Positions 42,302 to 51,384 are shown, counted from the stretch's first letter. The stretch: 64,000 nucleotides of DNA from Pseudonocardia parietis (GCF_017876315.1 NZ_JAGINU010000001.1:434001-498000), one strand, 5' to 3'. The notes: generated from the letters alone by a model not told the origin. Translations and numbers: made by a program.

Positions 42302-43510
42302 TCAGGTCAGGTGCATCCCGGAGATCGCGCGGGCGATGACGAGCTGCTGGATCTGCTCGGTGCCCTCGAAGATGTCGTAGATCTTCGCGTCGCGGTGCAT
42401 CCGCTCGACCGGGTGCTCGCGCGAGTAGCCGGCGCCGCCCAGGATCTGGATGGCGCGCTCGGTCGACCACACCGCGACGCGACCGGCCTTGAGCTTGGAC
42501 ATCGAGCCCTCGCCCGCGGTGAAGGGCACGCTGTTGCGGCCCATCCAGGCGGCCCGGTGCACGAGCAGCCGGGCGGCGTCGATCTCGGTTCTCATGTCGG
42601 CGAGCATGAAGGAGATCGACTGGTTCTCGATGATCGGCCGGCCGAACGCGACCCGGTCCTTCGCGTACTCCAGCGCGTACTCGTAGGCGGCCCGGGCGAT
42701 GCCGATCGCCTGCGCGCCGACGGTCGGCCGGGACATCTCGAAGGTCTGCATCGCGGCTGACCCTTTGCCCTGCACACCGTCACGCGCCCGCCCGAGCCGT
42801 TCGTCGAGCTTCTCCTTGCCGCCGAGCAGGCACGAGCCGGGGAGCTTCACGTCGTCGAGGAACACATCCGCGGTGTGCGAGGCCCGCAGCCCCATCTTCT
42901 TGATCTTGCGAGTGGACTCCAGCCCCGGCGTGCCCGGCGGGACGACGAACGCCGCCTGCCCCTTGCTGCCGAGCTCCGGGTCGACGACGGCCTGCACGAC
43001 GTGGATGTTCGCGATGCCGCCGTTGGTCGCCCAGGCCTTCTGGCCGGAAAGCGTCCACTCGTCACGCGCCTCGTCGTACACCGCGCGGGTGCGCATGGCC
43101 GAGACGTCGGAGCCGGCCTCGGGCTCGGACGAGCAGAACGCGCCGACCTTCGGGGCGGCGGCGTCGCCGTAGCACTGCGGGATGAACTCGACCATCTGCT
43201 CCGGGGTGCCCGAGGCGAAGATCCCGGCCACGGCCAGGGTCGTCCCGAAGATCGCCATGCCGATGCCGCCGTCGCCCCAGAAGAGCTCCTCGTTGACCAG
43301 CGGCATCGACAGCCCGGTCTCGTCACCCCAGAACGACGCCAGGGTCTCGAAGTTGTAGAGCTCGATCTTCGCGGCCTCCTGCAGGATCGGCCACGGGGTC
43401 TCCTCGCGCTCGTCCCACTCGGCGGCCGCCGGGCGGACGACGTCGGCGGCGAACCCGTGCACCCACTCCCGCAGCTCGCGGTGCTCCTCGGACAGTTCGA
43501 ACGAGGTCAT
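42302..43510 (-). CDS. acyl-CoA dehydrogenase
   Basis: A 402-residue flavoenzyme. FAD-binding motifs FCSSEPEAGSDVSAMRTRA and GQKAWATNGGIAN are present, and the catalytic Glu is in YDIFEGTEQIQQL. LGGAGYSREHPVERMHRDAK is also typical. The substrate chain length is not predictable. The gene lies 22 bases downstream of the SCP2-domain gene on the same strand, so the two are probably one operon acting on lipid or sterol-derived acyl-CoA. Confidence 0.95.
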   Translation of the reverse strand: MTSFELSEEHRELREWVHGFAADVVRPAAAEWDEREETPWPILQEAAKIELYNFETLASFWGDETGLSMPLVNEELFWGDGGIGMAIFGTTLAVAGIFASGTPEQMVEFIPQCYGDAAAPKVGAFCSSEPEAGSDVSAMRTRAVYDEARDEWTLSGQKAWATNGGIANIHVVQAVVDPELGSKGQAAFVVPPGTPGLESTRKIKKMGLRASHTADVFLDDVKLPGSCLLGGKEKLDERLGRARDGVQGKGSAAMQTFEMSRPTVGAQAIGIARAAYEYALEYAKDRVAFGRPIIENQSISFMLADMRTEIDAARLLVHRAAWMGRNSVPFTAGEGSMSKLKAGRVAVWSTERAIQILGGAGYSREHPVERMHRDAKIYDIFEGTEQIQQLVIARAISGMHLT

Positions 43511-43532
43511 ACGGCGCCTCCCGGGCTTCTCG

Positions 43533-44057
43533 TCATGCGGACGGGATCTGGAACATGTTCTGCAGGGCGGTCGCGAAGCCGACGTCGCCGGAGACCTTGA
43601 GCTTGCGGGTCATGAACAGCGTGACCGGGTTGGCGTTGTTCGTGACGACCTTGAGGAACTCGGTGCCCGGCATGGTCAGCGCGGTGCGGGGGTCCTCGTC
43701 GGCGCCCTCGGTCACGGTGCAGGTGCCGTCGTGCAGGACGGTCTGGAAGCTGTCGACGACCCCGCCGTCCTTGATGTGCCAGTGCACGACCTGCCGGTTC
43801 CCGCCCGCGCCCTTCGAGGAGTAGAACTCGCTCATCCGGCCGAAGATCGCCTCCAGCACGGGCCGCCGGACGTCGGACGACATCACGGTCGCGAGCTGCT
43901 GCTTCGACGCGCCCTTCACCAGCCGCGCGAACAGCGACGGATCGACGGCCTCCGGGTCACCGTCGCGCAGGGCGGTGTTCAGCGTGGCGACCAGCTCCTC
44001 GTCGGACAGGGACTTCGGGTCGACGCTGCGTCCCAGTTCGTTGATGTCGACGGCCAT
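43533..44057 (-). CDS. SCP2 sterol-binding domain protein
   Basis: A 174-residue lipid-binding protein. The last 110 residues match the SCP2 fold: VVHWHIKDGGVVDSFQTVL, CTVTEGADEDPRTALTM and LFMTRKLKVSGDVGFATALQ (each in part). The first 60 residues are an added helical domain. The ATG is preceded by GGAG. It is cotranscribed with the acyl-CoA dehydrogenase and could deliver acyl substrates to it. Confidence 0.88.
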   Translation of the reverse strand: MAVDINELGRSVDPKSLSDEELVATLNTALRDGDPEAVDPSLFARLVKGASKQQLATVMSSDVRRPVLEAIFGRMSEFYSSKGAGGNRQVVHWHIKDGGVVDSFQTVLHDGTCTVTEGADEDPRTALTMPGTEFLKVVTNNANPVTLFMTRKLKVSGDVGFATALQNMFQIPSA

Positions 44058-44093
44058 CGCTCGCTCCACCTCGTCGTGGTTGTCTCAAGTGCC

Positions 44094-44110
44094 CGGTACT
44101 CGCAGTACCG
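44094..44110. promoter_or_regulatory. candidate operator in the SCP2/aldehyde dehydrogenase divergent promoter
   Basis: CGGTACT and AGTACCG flank CGC, a perfect 7-3-7 inverted repeat. It lies 37 bases upstream of the SCP2 gene and about 100 bases upstream of the dehydrogenase, a suitable place for shared regulation. Confidence 0.6.
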
Positions 44111-44213
44111 ACTCGGATGTGTCGCACCTTACCCAGGAGTAGCTACGGTGTCGAAGCCGACTGCCGCGGGGCCGAGGGCGTGTCCCGGCTCTCCGAGCGG
44201 GTACCCGTCGCGC

Positions 44214-45590
44214 ATGGCGATCGCGACGACCAATCCGGCGACGGGTGAGACCGTCCGCGGGTTCGACGAGCTGACCGACGAGGCGCTGGAGCAGGCGCTG
44301 CAGCGTGCGCACGACGCGTTCCGCAGCTACCGGCGGACGAGCTTCGCCGAGCGGGCCGGATGGCTGCGCCGGGCCGCGGACATCCTCGACGACGAGACCG
44401 AGGAGCTGGCCCGGCTCGCGACCCTGGAGATGGGCAAGACGATCGGCGCCGCCCGGGCCGAGGTGGGCAAGTCCGCGCTCGGGCTGCGCTGGTACGCCGA
44501 CAACACCGAGCGGATCCTGGCCGACGTCGAGTGGTCGCCACAGAACGCGCCCGAGGGGGCACGGGTGTTCACCCGCTACGAGCCGCTCGGCCCGGTGCTC
44601 GCGGTGATGCCGTGGAACTTCCCGTACTGGCAGGTGTTCCGGTTCGCCGCACCGGCGCTGATGACCGGCAACGTCGGCCTGCTCAAGCACGCCTCGAACG
44701 TCCCGCAGGTGGCACTGGCGATCGCCGACGTGCTGCGCCGGGCGGGGCTGCCGGACGGCGTGTTCCAGACGTTGCTGATCTCGTCCTCGCGGGTCGAGGG
44801 GATCATCGACGACGACCGGGTCCGTGCTGCCACCCTCACCGGGTCCGAGCCGGCCGGCCGTGAGGTCGGTGCCCGGGCCGGGCAGAACGTGAAGACCAGT
44901 GTGCTGGAGCTGGGCGGCAGCGACCCGTTCGTCGTCATGCCCTCGGCCGACCTGGACACCGCGGTCGAGCAGGGCGTGCAGTCGCGGCTGCTCAACAACG
45001 GGCAGTCCTGCATCAACGCCAAGCGCTTCATCGTCCACACCGAGGTCGCCGACGAGTTCGAGCGCCGGATGGTGGCCGCGTTCGAGGGACTGCGGGTCGG
45101 CGACCCGTTCGACGAGGACACCGACCTGGGGCCGCTCTCCCAGCCCCAGGGGGTGGCGGACCTCGACCGGCAGGTCCGCGAGTCGGTCGCTGCCGGTGCG
45201 CGGGTGCTGACCGGCGGGAAGCCGCTCGGCGGACCGGGCAACTACTACCCGGCGACGGTGCTCACCGACATCCCGGAGGGGTCGCCTGCCCACCGCCAGG
45301 AGCTGTTCGGTCCGGTCGCGCTGATCTTCCGGGCACGCGACACCGACGACGCGATCCGCATCGCGAACGACTCCCCGTTCGGTCTCGGCGGCAGCGTCTG
45401 GACGACCGACCCGGACGAGCAGGAGCGGTTCGTCGAGGAGATCGAGACCGGGATGGTCTACGTCAACACGCTCACCGCGTCGACGCCCGAGGTGCCGTTC
45501 GGCGGGGCGAAGAACTCCGGTTACGGCCGCGAGCTCGCCGACTTCGGCCCGACGTCGTTCGTCAACGCCAAGACGGTGTGGATCCAGTGA
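44214..45590 (+). CDS. NAD(P)-dependent succinate-semialdehyde dehydrogenase-like aldehyde dehydrogenase
   Basis: A 458-residue aldehyde dehydrogenase. The cofactor site is seen in PWNFPYWQVFRFAAPALM and TGSEPAGREVG. The catalytic Glu is in LELGGSDPFVV and the nucleophile is Cys266 in NNGQSCINAKR. The overall type is that of GabD2-like succinate-semialdehyde dehydrogenases that start directly with AIATTNPATGE. The ATG is preferred; the frame is open upstream but unlike the family. It is divergent from the SCP2-acyl-CoA dehydrogenase operon. Confidence 0.93.
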   Translation: MAIATTNPATGETVRGFDELTDEALEQALQRAHDAFRSYRRTSFAERAGWLRRAADILDDETEELARLATLEMGKTIGAARAEVGKSALGLRWYADNTERILADVEWSPQNAPEGARVFTRYEPLGPVLAVMPWNFPYWQVFRFAAPALMTGNVGLLKHASNVPQVALAIADVLRRAGLPDGVFQTLLISSSRVEGIIDDDRVRAATLTGSEPAGREVGARAGQNVKTSVLELGGSDPFVVMPSADLDTAVEQGVQSRLLNNGQSCINAKRFIVHTEVADEFERRMVAAFEGLRVGDPFDEDTDLGPLSQPQGVADLDRQVRESVAAGARVLTGGKPLGGPGNYYPATVLTDIPEGSPAHRQELFGPVALIFRARDTDDAIRIANDSPFGLGGSVWTTDPDEQERFVEEIETGMVYVNTLTASTPEVPFGGAKNSGYGRELADFGPTSFVNAKTVWIQ

Positions 45591-45593
45591 TCC

Positions 45594-45634
45594 CGCCCGG
45601 CGCGCGTGCTCAGCTCTCGGGGGTGGGCCGGGCG
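45594..45634. terminator. bidirectional terminator hairpin
   Basis: CGCCCGGC (45594-45601) and GCCGGGCG (45627-45634) are perfectly complementary. They bridge the convergent ends of the aldehyde dehydrogenase and the repeat-protein gene; the right arm lies inside the latter. Confidence 0.45.
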
Positions 45635-46854
45635 ACCAGGCGGCGGGACCGGTCCGGCAGCCGGTCGACGATCCGGCCGATCCGCTCGGTGGTGCCCTGC
45701 AGCGGGGCGAGCGCGTCGGCCAGCACGCCGATCTGACGGTCGAGGGCATCGATCCGGGCCGCGACCGACCGCAGGTCCGGTGCGACGGCGCCGAGCTGGT
45801 GCGCGGCCGCGGCCAGGTTCGCGTTGAGTGCCGCGAGCCGGGGGACGGTGCCGTCGTCCTCGCCGGCGGGGTCGGCGACGGCATCGGCGATCCGCTGCAC
45901 CACGCCGTCCGTACCGATCGCTGTGGCGAGTGCCGCCAGGTCGTGCCGGACGCTCGCGAGTTCCGCCAGTGGCTCGACCGCACCGGACAACCGGGCCAGG
46001 TCCTCCCGGGTCCGGGCCAGCTCCTGCAGCGGCCCGACAGCCTCGGACAACCGCGCGAGGTCCTCGCGGGTCGACGCCAGCTCGCGCAGCGGCTCCACGG
46101 CACCGGCGAGCGCGGTCAGATCAGAACGTGTGCGGGCCAGCTCCTGCAGCGGCACGACCGCCTCGGCGAGCCGGGCGAGGTCGCCACGGGCGGCGGCGAG
46201 CTCCCGCACCGACGGGACCGCCCCGGTGAGTGTCTCCAGATGTTCCCGGGCCGACGCGAGCTCGCGCAGCGGCTGCACGGCGGTGGCCAGCTCGGACAAC
46301 GACCCGGCAGCACCCGCCAGATCCCGCAACGGTTCGACGGCTGCGGCCAGGTCCCGCAGCGGACCGACGGCGGCGGCGAGCTCGTGCAGGTCACCCCGCA
46401 CGGCAGCCAGCTCGTGCAGGTCGTCGCGCACCGTCGCCAGCTCGCGCAGCGGCCCGACCGCACCGGCCAGGGTGCCGAGATCCTCCCGCGCCCCGGCCAG
46501 CTCGCGCAGCGGGCCGGCCGCACCGGCCAGCTCCACGACGGCCGCCGTCAGCCGGTCCACCCGCTCGACGGTCCCGGGGTCGTCCCACAGGGCGGCGACG
46601 CGGCCGAGGACGTCGTCGAGCACCGGCGCGAGCCCGGTCAGCGCGACGTCCACACCGGCGATCCGGCTCGGCAGCGCCGCCACGTCGGCGGCCACGGCCG
46701 GCAGCGCCTCGACCGCGCGCGGTGCGTCGGCGAGCCAGCCGGGTAACCGGCGGCCGATCTCCACGGCGGCGCCGACGGTCCCGAGCGTGGCACCGATCAG
46801 CGTCCCGGTGATTCCCGCGGGCGACCACGGAGACGGGACGGGCGGCTCCGCCAT
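45610..46854 (-). CDS. decad-repeat coiled-coil protein, function unknown
   Basis: A 414-residue protein with GGAGAG before its ATG. Near the N-terminus is a Gly-rich apolar helix (GITGTLIGATLGTVGAAVEIG) that may sit in a membrane. Residues about 110-310 are 20-residue repeats of the form PLxELAxxRxDLxxLxxAVx, with some 10-residue half units, preserving a 3-4-3 spacing of hydrophobic residues. The C-terminal 90 residues continue as helix with DRQIGVLADALAPLQG. It has almost no aromatic residues and no Cys. A long rod or apolipoprotein-like surface-binding helix bundle is likely. It may be cotranscribed with deoC, 52 bases upstream. Confidence 0.8.
   Translation of the reverse strand: MAEPPVPSPWSPAGITGTLIGATLGTVGAAVEIGRRLPGWLADAPRAVEALPAVAADVAALPSRIAGVDVALTGLAPVLDDVLGRVAALWDDPGTVERVDRLTAAVVELAGAAGPLRELAGAREDLGTLAGAVGPLRELATVRDDLHELAAVRGDLHELAAAVGPLRDLAAAVEPLRDLAGAAGSLSELATAVQPLRELASAREHLETLTGAVPSVRELAAARGDLARLAEAVVPLQELARTRSDLTALAGAVEPLRELASTREDLARLSEAVGPLQELARTREDLARLSGAVEPLAELASVRHDLAALATAIGTDGVVQRIADAVADPAGEDDGTVPRLAALNANLAAAAHQLGAVAPDLRSVAARIDALDRQIGVLADALAPLQGTTERIGRIVDRLPDRSRRLVARPTPES
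45950..46560 (-). repeat. 60-nt coding tandem repeat, about ten periods
   Basis: The core CTCGCGCAGCGGC recurs every 60 bases from about 45961 to 46501, with AGGTCCTCGCGGGTC also in phase 40-50 bases later. Six periods from 45961 to 46261 are the clearest; those from 46321 to 46441 are partly rearranged in 30-base half units. Confidence 0.9.
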
Positions 46855-46906
46855 CGCTCTCCTCTCCCCGCAGCAGGTCGTCGTCAGAAGGATCTCGGTA
46901 GGAAGC

Positions 46907-47629
46907 TCAGTAGGAAGTGTCGTCCACCCGGGCCGGTCCGGCACCACCGGCCGCGCGGGCGTCGGCGTCGTCCAGGATCGTCGCGGTCCCGCTGGTGCCG
47001 AAGCGGGTGACGCCCGCCGCGTGGAACGCGAGCACGGTGTCGAGGTCCCGCACCCCGCCGGACGCCTTCACCTGCACCGACGGCCCGACCGTCCGGCGCA
47101 TCAGGGCGACGTGCGCGGGCGTCGCGCCGCCGCCCGCGAACCCGGTGGAGGTCTTCACGAAGGCCGCCCCGGCCCGCTCGGCCGCCGCGCAACCGGCGGC
47201 GACGTCGTCGTCGGACAGCAGCGCCGTCTCCAGGATGACCTTCACGACCCGGCCGTCCGCGGCTCGGACGACGGCACGGACGTCGGCCTCGACGTCGTCG
47301 AGCAGGCCGCTGCGCAGCCGTCCCACATTGATCACCATGTCCAGCTCCGCCGCGCCGTCGGTGATCGCCTGCCCGGACTCCGCGACCTTGGCCGCGGTGC
47401 TGGTCGTGCCGTGCGGGAAGCCGATCACGGTGCCGACCGCGACGCCCGTCCCCGCGAGCCGGGAGACGGCGTGCGCGACGTCGCTCGGACGGACGCACAC
47501 GCTGAACACCCGGTAGCGGGCGGCGATGTCGAGCTGGGTGTCGACGTCGGACCGGGTCAGCTCGGGCCGCAGGATCGCGTGGTCGATCATCCCGGCGATC
47601 TCGGCGGTGGTGAGGGTCGGGGCGCTCAC
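46907..47629 (-). CDS. deoC: deoxyribose-phosphate aldolase
   Basis: A 240-residue class I aldolase that cleaves deoxyribose-5-phosphate. The Schiff-base Lys is in FVKTSTGF and the second Lys in VKASGG. IDHAILRPELT begins the protein in place of the usual IDHTLLKP. VKVILET and VCVRPSDV are further landmarks. Length is normal (220-260). The GTG start has GGAGGGCC upstream. Its place beside the repeat protein gives no functional link; nucleoside catabolism genes are not otherwise visible. Confidence 0.94.
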   Translation of the reverse strand: MSAPTLTTAEIAGMIDHAILRPELTRSDVDTQLDIAARYRVFSVCVRPSDVAHAVSRLAGTGVAVGTVIGFPHGTTSTAAKVAESGQAITDGAAELDMVINVGRLRSGLLDDVEADVRAVVRAADGRVVKVILETALLSDDDVAAGCAAAERAGAAFVKTSTGFAGGGATPAHVALMRRTVGPSVQVKASGGVRDLDTVLAFHAAGVTRFGTSGTATILDDADARAAGGAGPARVDDTSY

Positions 47630-47817
47630 GACGGCCCTCCTTCGGCGGGAGGTCGCCCCCCGCGACGGCTGCACTGACGTGGACCGAGGCTACGCGGCGG
47701 GAGCACACCGTACGGGGGACGACGCGGGCCGGATCGTCACCACATGCGGTGGCGGCCCCGCACTGCGATGCTGACGCCACGTGCGGCGGAATCGCCGGTG
47801 TCAGGAGAGGACGGCCG

Positions 47818-48282
47818 ATGGTGGACGACGAACGGCTCCTGCCGGTCCCGGAGGCCGCGGAGCAGCTCGCACCCGTGCTGCGGTTCGAGCGCTCCCGGCA
47901 CTCCTCCGGAGCAACCGTGCTGCACGCGGTCGGCGCGATCGACGACGACACCTCCGCCGACCTCTGGGTCGAGCTCGGTGTCTGGTCCGAGGAGAGCTCC
48001 GACCTGGTTCTCGACCTGTCCGGGGTGGACTTCCTCGGCACCGCGGGACTCACCTCGCTGCTCGAGGCACGGGACGTGATCGGGGCGGAGGGCAAGCGGC
48101 TGCGGGTGACCTGCGGCGGCAGCCGCCCGGCCCGCCGGGCGTTGCAGGTCACCGGCGCGATGGAGCTGTTCGAGGTCGTCGACCCCATCCCCGAGGGAGC
48201 GGTCGCGTCGCGGGACATGATCTTCGAGGTGCCCGGCCCGGACGTCCGGTTGAACGGCAGGCCCCGGCGGGACGAGGAGTAA
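47818..48282 (+). CDS. STAS domain anti-sigma factor antagonist-like protein
   Basis: A 154-residue STAS protein. The phosphorylation region reads LVLDLSGVDFLGTAGLTSLLEA. The usual phosphorylatable Ser is Thr here (FLGTAG). The core fold continues with GKRLRVTCGGSRPARRALQVTG. A 15-residue N-terminal and a 25-residue C-terminal extension are unrecognised. GGAG stands 10 bases before the ATG. Such proteins bind an anti-sigma kinase and release a sigma factor. No kinase or sigma gene is adjacent, so it is probably an orphan antagonist. The 188-base gap to deoC holds no gene. Confidence 0.87.
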   Translation: MVDDERLLPVPEAAEQLAPVLRFERSRHSSGATVLHAVGAIDDDTSADLWVELGVWSEESSDLVLDLSGVDFLGTAGLTSLLEARDVIGAEGKRLRVTCGGSRPARRALQVTGAMELFEVVDPIPEGAVASRDMIFEVPGPDVRLNGRPRRDEE

Positions 48283-48364
48283 CCGCTCCCGGCTTCGGCG
48301 TCGAGGTGGAAAGCTCACCACCGTGAACGCCCCCTGCACGCCTCCTCCGGACCGGTAGCGGCAC

Positions 48365-49318
48365 GTGGCCGTGGTGTTGCTCGGCCTCGGCGGCCTGGCC
48401 CTGCTGCTCGGTGGCGCCGAGCTCCTCGTCCGGTCGGGCTCGCAGCTCGCGGCCCGGATCGGGCTGTCCCCGATGGTCATCGGCCTGACCGTCGTGTCGA
48501 TCGGCACCAGCCTGCCGGAGCTCGCCATCGGCATCGACGCCGCGTGGTCGGGCAGCGCCGGGCTGGCGACCGGCAACATCGTCGGGACGAACCTGGTCAA
48601 CGTGCTGTTCGTCCTGGGTCTGGGGGCGCTGCTCCGCCCGGTGCTGTTCGACCGCCGGACCCTGCGCTTCGACCTGCCGGTGATGGTCGCCGCGACGCTG
48701 CTGTTCCACGTCCTCGCCCGGGACGGCGAGCTGGGCCCGCTGGACGGGACGATCCTGGCAGCGACGGCGGCCGGCTACACGGTGCTGATCTTCCGCACCG
48801 GTCGTCAGGAGGACGTCGCAGCAGCCGATCCCGCGACGGGGCCGGGGCGGAGCGGCGGCCCGCTCTTCCAGCTGCTGGTCCTGGTCGCCGCGATCGTGCT
48901 GATCGTGATCGGCGCCCAGCTGCTGGTCGACGGCGCCGTCCAGGGCGCCAGGGCGTTCGGTGTGGACGAGGCGGTGATCGGCCTGACGGTCGTCGCCATC
49001 GGGACGTCGGCGCCCGAGCTGGTGACGATGCTCGTCTCGGTCGCGCGCGGTGAGACCGGCCTCGCGGTCGGCAACCTCGTGGGATCCAGCGTCTACAACA
49101 TCGCACTGGTCCTCGGCATCACGGTGCTCGTGGCGCCCGGGGCGGCGATCGCCGTCCCGCAGGCCGTGCTCGACGCCGACCTGGTCCTGCTCACCGTCGT
49201 CACCGTGGGCGCGGCGCTGGCCATGCGCTCCGGAGCGCGGCTCACCCGGGTCGAGGGTGGCCTGTTCGTGCTCGTGTACCTGGTCTACCTGGGCTGGCTG
49301 GTCGTGACGCGGACGTAG
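48365..49318 (+). CDS. calcium/sodium antiporter family (YrbG-like CaCA) protein
   Basis: A 317-residue cation antiporter with about ten transmembrane helices in two inverted halves. Each half carries the alpha-repeat ion-binding motif: GTSLPELAIG in the first and GTSAPELVTM in the second, with GNIVGTNLVN and GNLVGSSVYN after them. The start is GTG following the STAS gene by 80 bases. The conserved Glu in both PEL motifs suggests a working transporter for Ca2+ or Na+. Confidence 0.93.
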   Translation: MAVVLLGLGGLALLLGGAELLVRSGSQLAARIGLSPMVIGLTVVSIGTSLPELAIGIDAAWSGSAGLATGNIVGTNLVNVLFVLGLGALLRPVLFDRRTLRFDLPVMVAATLLFHVLARDGELGPLDGTILAATAAGYTVLIFRTGRQEDVAAADPATGPGRSGGPLFQLLVLVAAIVLIVIGAQLLVDGAVQGARAFGVDEAVIGLTVVAIGTSAPELVTMLVSVARGETGLAVGNLVGSSVYNIALVLGITVLVAPGAAIAVPQAVLDADLVLLTVVTVGAALAMRSGARLTRVEGGLFVLVYLVYLGWLVVTRT

Positions 49319-49341
49319 CTCCCGCGTCACGACCGGCCACG

Positions 49342-49980
49342 TCACACCGCCACGTGCGGCTCCGGCGTCGTCGCCGGCACACCCGGGGCCGAGCGCCGGC
49401 CCAGGATCACGTAGAGGCCACCGAACACGACCACGCCGAAGACGGCGAGGACGACGGCCAGCGTCCCGGCGAGATCGGTGTAGCTGCCGGTGAGCAGCAG
49501 CAACGCCGGGAACCAGCCCGTCACCCAGCCCTGGATCGCGCAGACGGCACCGGTGTAGCGACCGAGCCGCTCCTGTTTGAGCCCGAGCAGCAGGAAGAAC
49601 AGCAGCCACAGGAACGCCCAGTACAGCCAGATGACACCGAAGCCCGGATCGGCGAACCGGGTGAAGTTCAGCCAGGAGAACACCAGCGCCGACACGAAGA
49701 CGAACAGGCAGAAGTAGCCCAGCCCGGTGCTGTCCAGACCCAGCGTGATGTTGAGCGCGACGTAGAGGTAGGTGAACGAGAACAGGTAGAGCCCGGACGC
49801 GGCGAGGATCGTGTTCGCGTCCCCGTTCGCGGTGAAGATCAGGTAGGTCGGGGTGATGATCTGCAGGCCACCGACGAAGAAGTTCATCGGTGCGGCGGAT
49901 TTCGCGTCCACCCAGCCCAGCAGCATCACCCCGTTGATGAACAGCACGGCGCCCACGAACAGCAGCCCGACGGAGTCCAT
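49342..49980 (-). CDS. amiS: AmiS/UreI family amide or urea channel
   Basis: A 212-residue membrane protein with six or seven helices. LLFVGAVLFINGVMLLGWVD, FFVGGLQIITPTYLIF and YLFSFTYLYVALNITLGLD are typical of the AmiS/UreI family of proton-gated urea or short-chain amide channels. Pore aromatic residues (Trp, Phe, Tyr) are numerous. It lies 37 bases downstream of the FmdA gene on the same strand and would supply that enzyme's substrate. Confidence 0.93.
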   Translation of the reverse strand: MDSVGLLFVGAVLFINGVMLLGWVDAKSAAPMNFFVGGLQIITPTYLIFTANGDANTILAASGLYLFSFTYLYVALNITLGLDSTGLGYFCLFVFVSALVFSWLNFTRFADPGFGVIWLYWAFLWLLFFLLLGLKQERLGRYTGAVCAIQGWVTGWFPALLLLTGSYTDLAGTLAVVLAVFGVVVFGGLYVILGRRSAPGVPATTPEPHVAV

Positions 49981-50017
49981 CGCGGGTTCCTTCCTTCGAG
50001 GGGTGTGGGAGCGCCGG

Positions 50018-51271
50018 TCAGGCGCGGGCCACCGGGACGCCCTGGCCCGGGTCGATCGCCGTCGGCCCGTCCTTCCCCGGGCGGACGTCGAAGTCGAAGA
50101 TCTCGGTCGGGAGGTAGACCGTCGAGCAGGAGTTCGGGATGTCGACGACGCCGGAGAGCCTGCCCTCGATCGGCGCCGCGCCGAGGATCATGTAGGCCTG
50201 GATGGCGGAGTAGCCGAACTGCTGCAGGTAGTCGATCGCGTGCATGCAGGCCCGCTGGTACGACAGGTGCGAGTCGAGGTAGCGCTGCTCGCCGTCAAGG
50301 GTCACCGAGGTCCCGGAGAACGCCAGCCACTCGCTGTACTGCGGGTCGCTCCGGCCGGGCATGAAGATCGCGTTCTCGGAGACGCCGTACTTGCTCATGC
50401 CGCCCTTGATGACGTCGACGTGGACGTCCATGAACCCGCCCATCTCGATCGCGCCGCAGAAGGTGATCTCGCCGTCGCCCTGGGAGAAGTGCAGGTCCCC
50501 CATCGAGAGCTTCGCGCCGTCGACGAACACCGGGTAGAAGACCCGGCTGCCCTTGGTGAGGTTCTTGATGTCCTGGTTGCCGCCGTTCTCCCGCGGCGGC
50601 GCGGTGCGGGCGCCCTCGGCGGCGACCCGGTCGAACTCGGCCCCGGTCAGGTTGCCGAGGACCGCCGAGTCCGGGTTCGGCGGCAGCGCGAGTGCCGGCA
50701 CCCGGTGCGGGTCGGTGTCGATCAGTGCCTGCTCGCGGGCGTTCCAGGTGCGCAGCAGCTCGGCCGAGGGCGCGGTACCCATCAGTCCGGGGTGGACGAT
50801 CCCGGTGAAGGAGACGTGCGGGACGTGCCGGGAGGTGGCCACGCCGCCCTGGAAGTCCCAGATCACCTTGTACGCGTCCGGGAACTGCTCGGTCAGGAAC
50901 CCGCCGCCGTTGCGGGTGGCGAAGACGCCGGTGTAGCCCCAGCCCTGGCCTGCCAGCGGTCCGGAGTCCTCCTGCGGGATGGGCCCGACGTCGACGATGT
51001 CGACGATCAGCAGGTCGCCTGGCTCCACCCCCTCGACGTGGATCGGCCCGGAGAGCACGTGCACGCTCGCGAGCGGGGCGTTGAGGATGTCGTCGGCGGA
51101 GTCGTCGTTGCGGATGGCACCGTCGAACCACTCGCGGCAGTCCACCCGGAAGACGTCGCCCGGGCGTACCCGGACCTGGGCGGGGACGTCGGGGTGCCAG
51201 CGGTTGTGGCCGACGATCGGCTGTTCGGTGAACTTCTTGCGGGAGTCGAGCGGGAAGACGACCTCGGGCAT
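50018..51271 (-). CDS. fmdA: formamidase/acetamidase (FmdA/AmdA family)
   Basis: A 417-residue amidase that hydrolyses formamide or acetamide to ammonia and the acid. Family landmarks are HNRWHPDVP, VHVLSGPIHVEGVEPGD and GPLAGQGWGYTG. MGDLHFSQGDGEITFCGAIEM holds conserved Asp, His and Glu probably at the metal site. Length is that of known formamidases (about 410). It is preceded by the AmiC-like sensor gene and followed by the AmiS channel, a complete uptake and hydrolysis set. Confidence 0.95.
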   Translation of the reverse strand: MPEVVFPLDSRKKFTEQPIVGHNRWHPDVPAQVRVRPGDVFRVDCREWFDGAIRNDDSADDILNAPLASVHVLSGPIHVEGVEPGDLLIVDIVDVGPIPQEDSGPLAGQGWGYTGVFATRNGGGFLTEQFPDAYKVIWDFQGGVATSRHVPHVSFTGIVHPGLMGTAPSAELLRTWNAREQALIDTDPHRVPALALPPNPDSAVLGNLTGAEFDRVAAEGARTAPPRENGGNQDIKNLTKGSRVFYPVFVDGAKLSMGDLHFSQGDGEITFCGAIEMGGFMDVHVDVIKGGMSKYGVSENAIFMPGRSDPQYSEWLAFSGTSVTLDGEQRYLDSHLSYQRACMHAIDYLQQFGYSAIQAYMILGAAPIEGRLSGVVDIPNSCSTVYLPTEIFDFDVRPGKDGPTAIDPGQGVPVARA

Positions 51272-51384
51272 GACGACACGACCTCTCGTGGAGATGCGGA
51301 CGGACCGCGGGTGACGTGGGCAGCAGCCATCACGCGCCGGGCCGGGGCCCGGCGCGGGACCTCACCGACGACGCCCGTCGCCTA

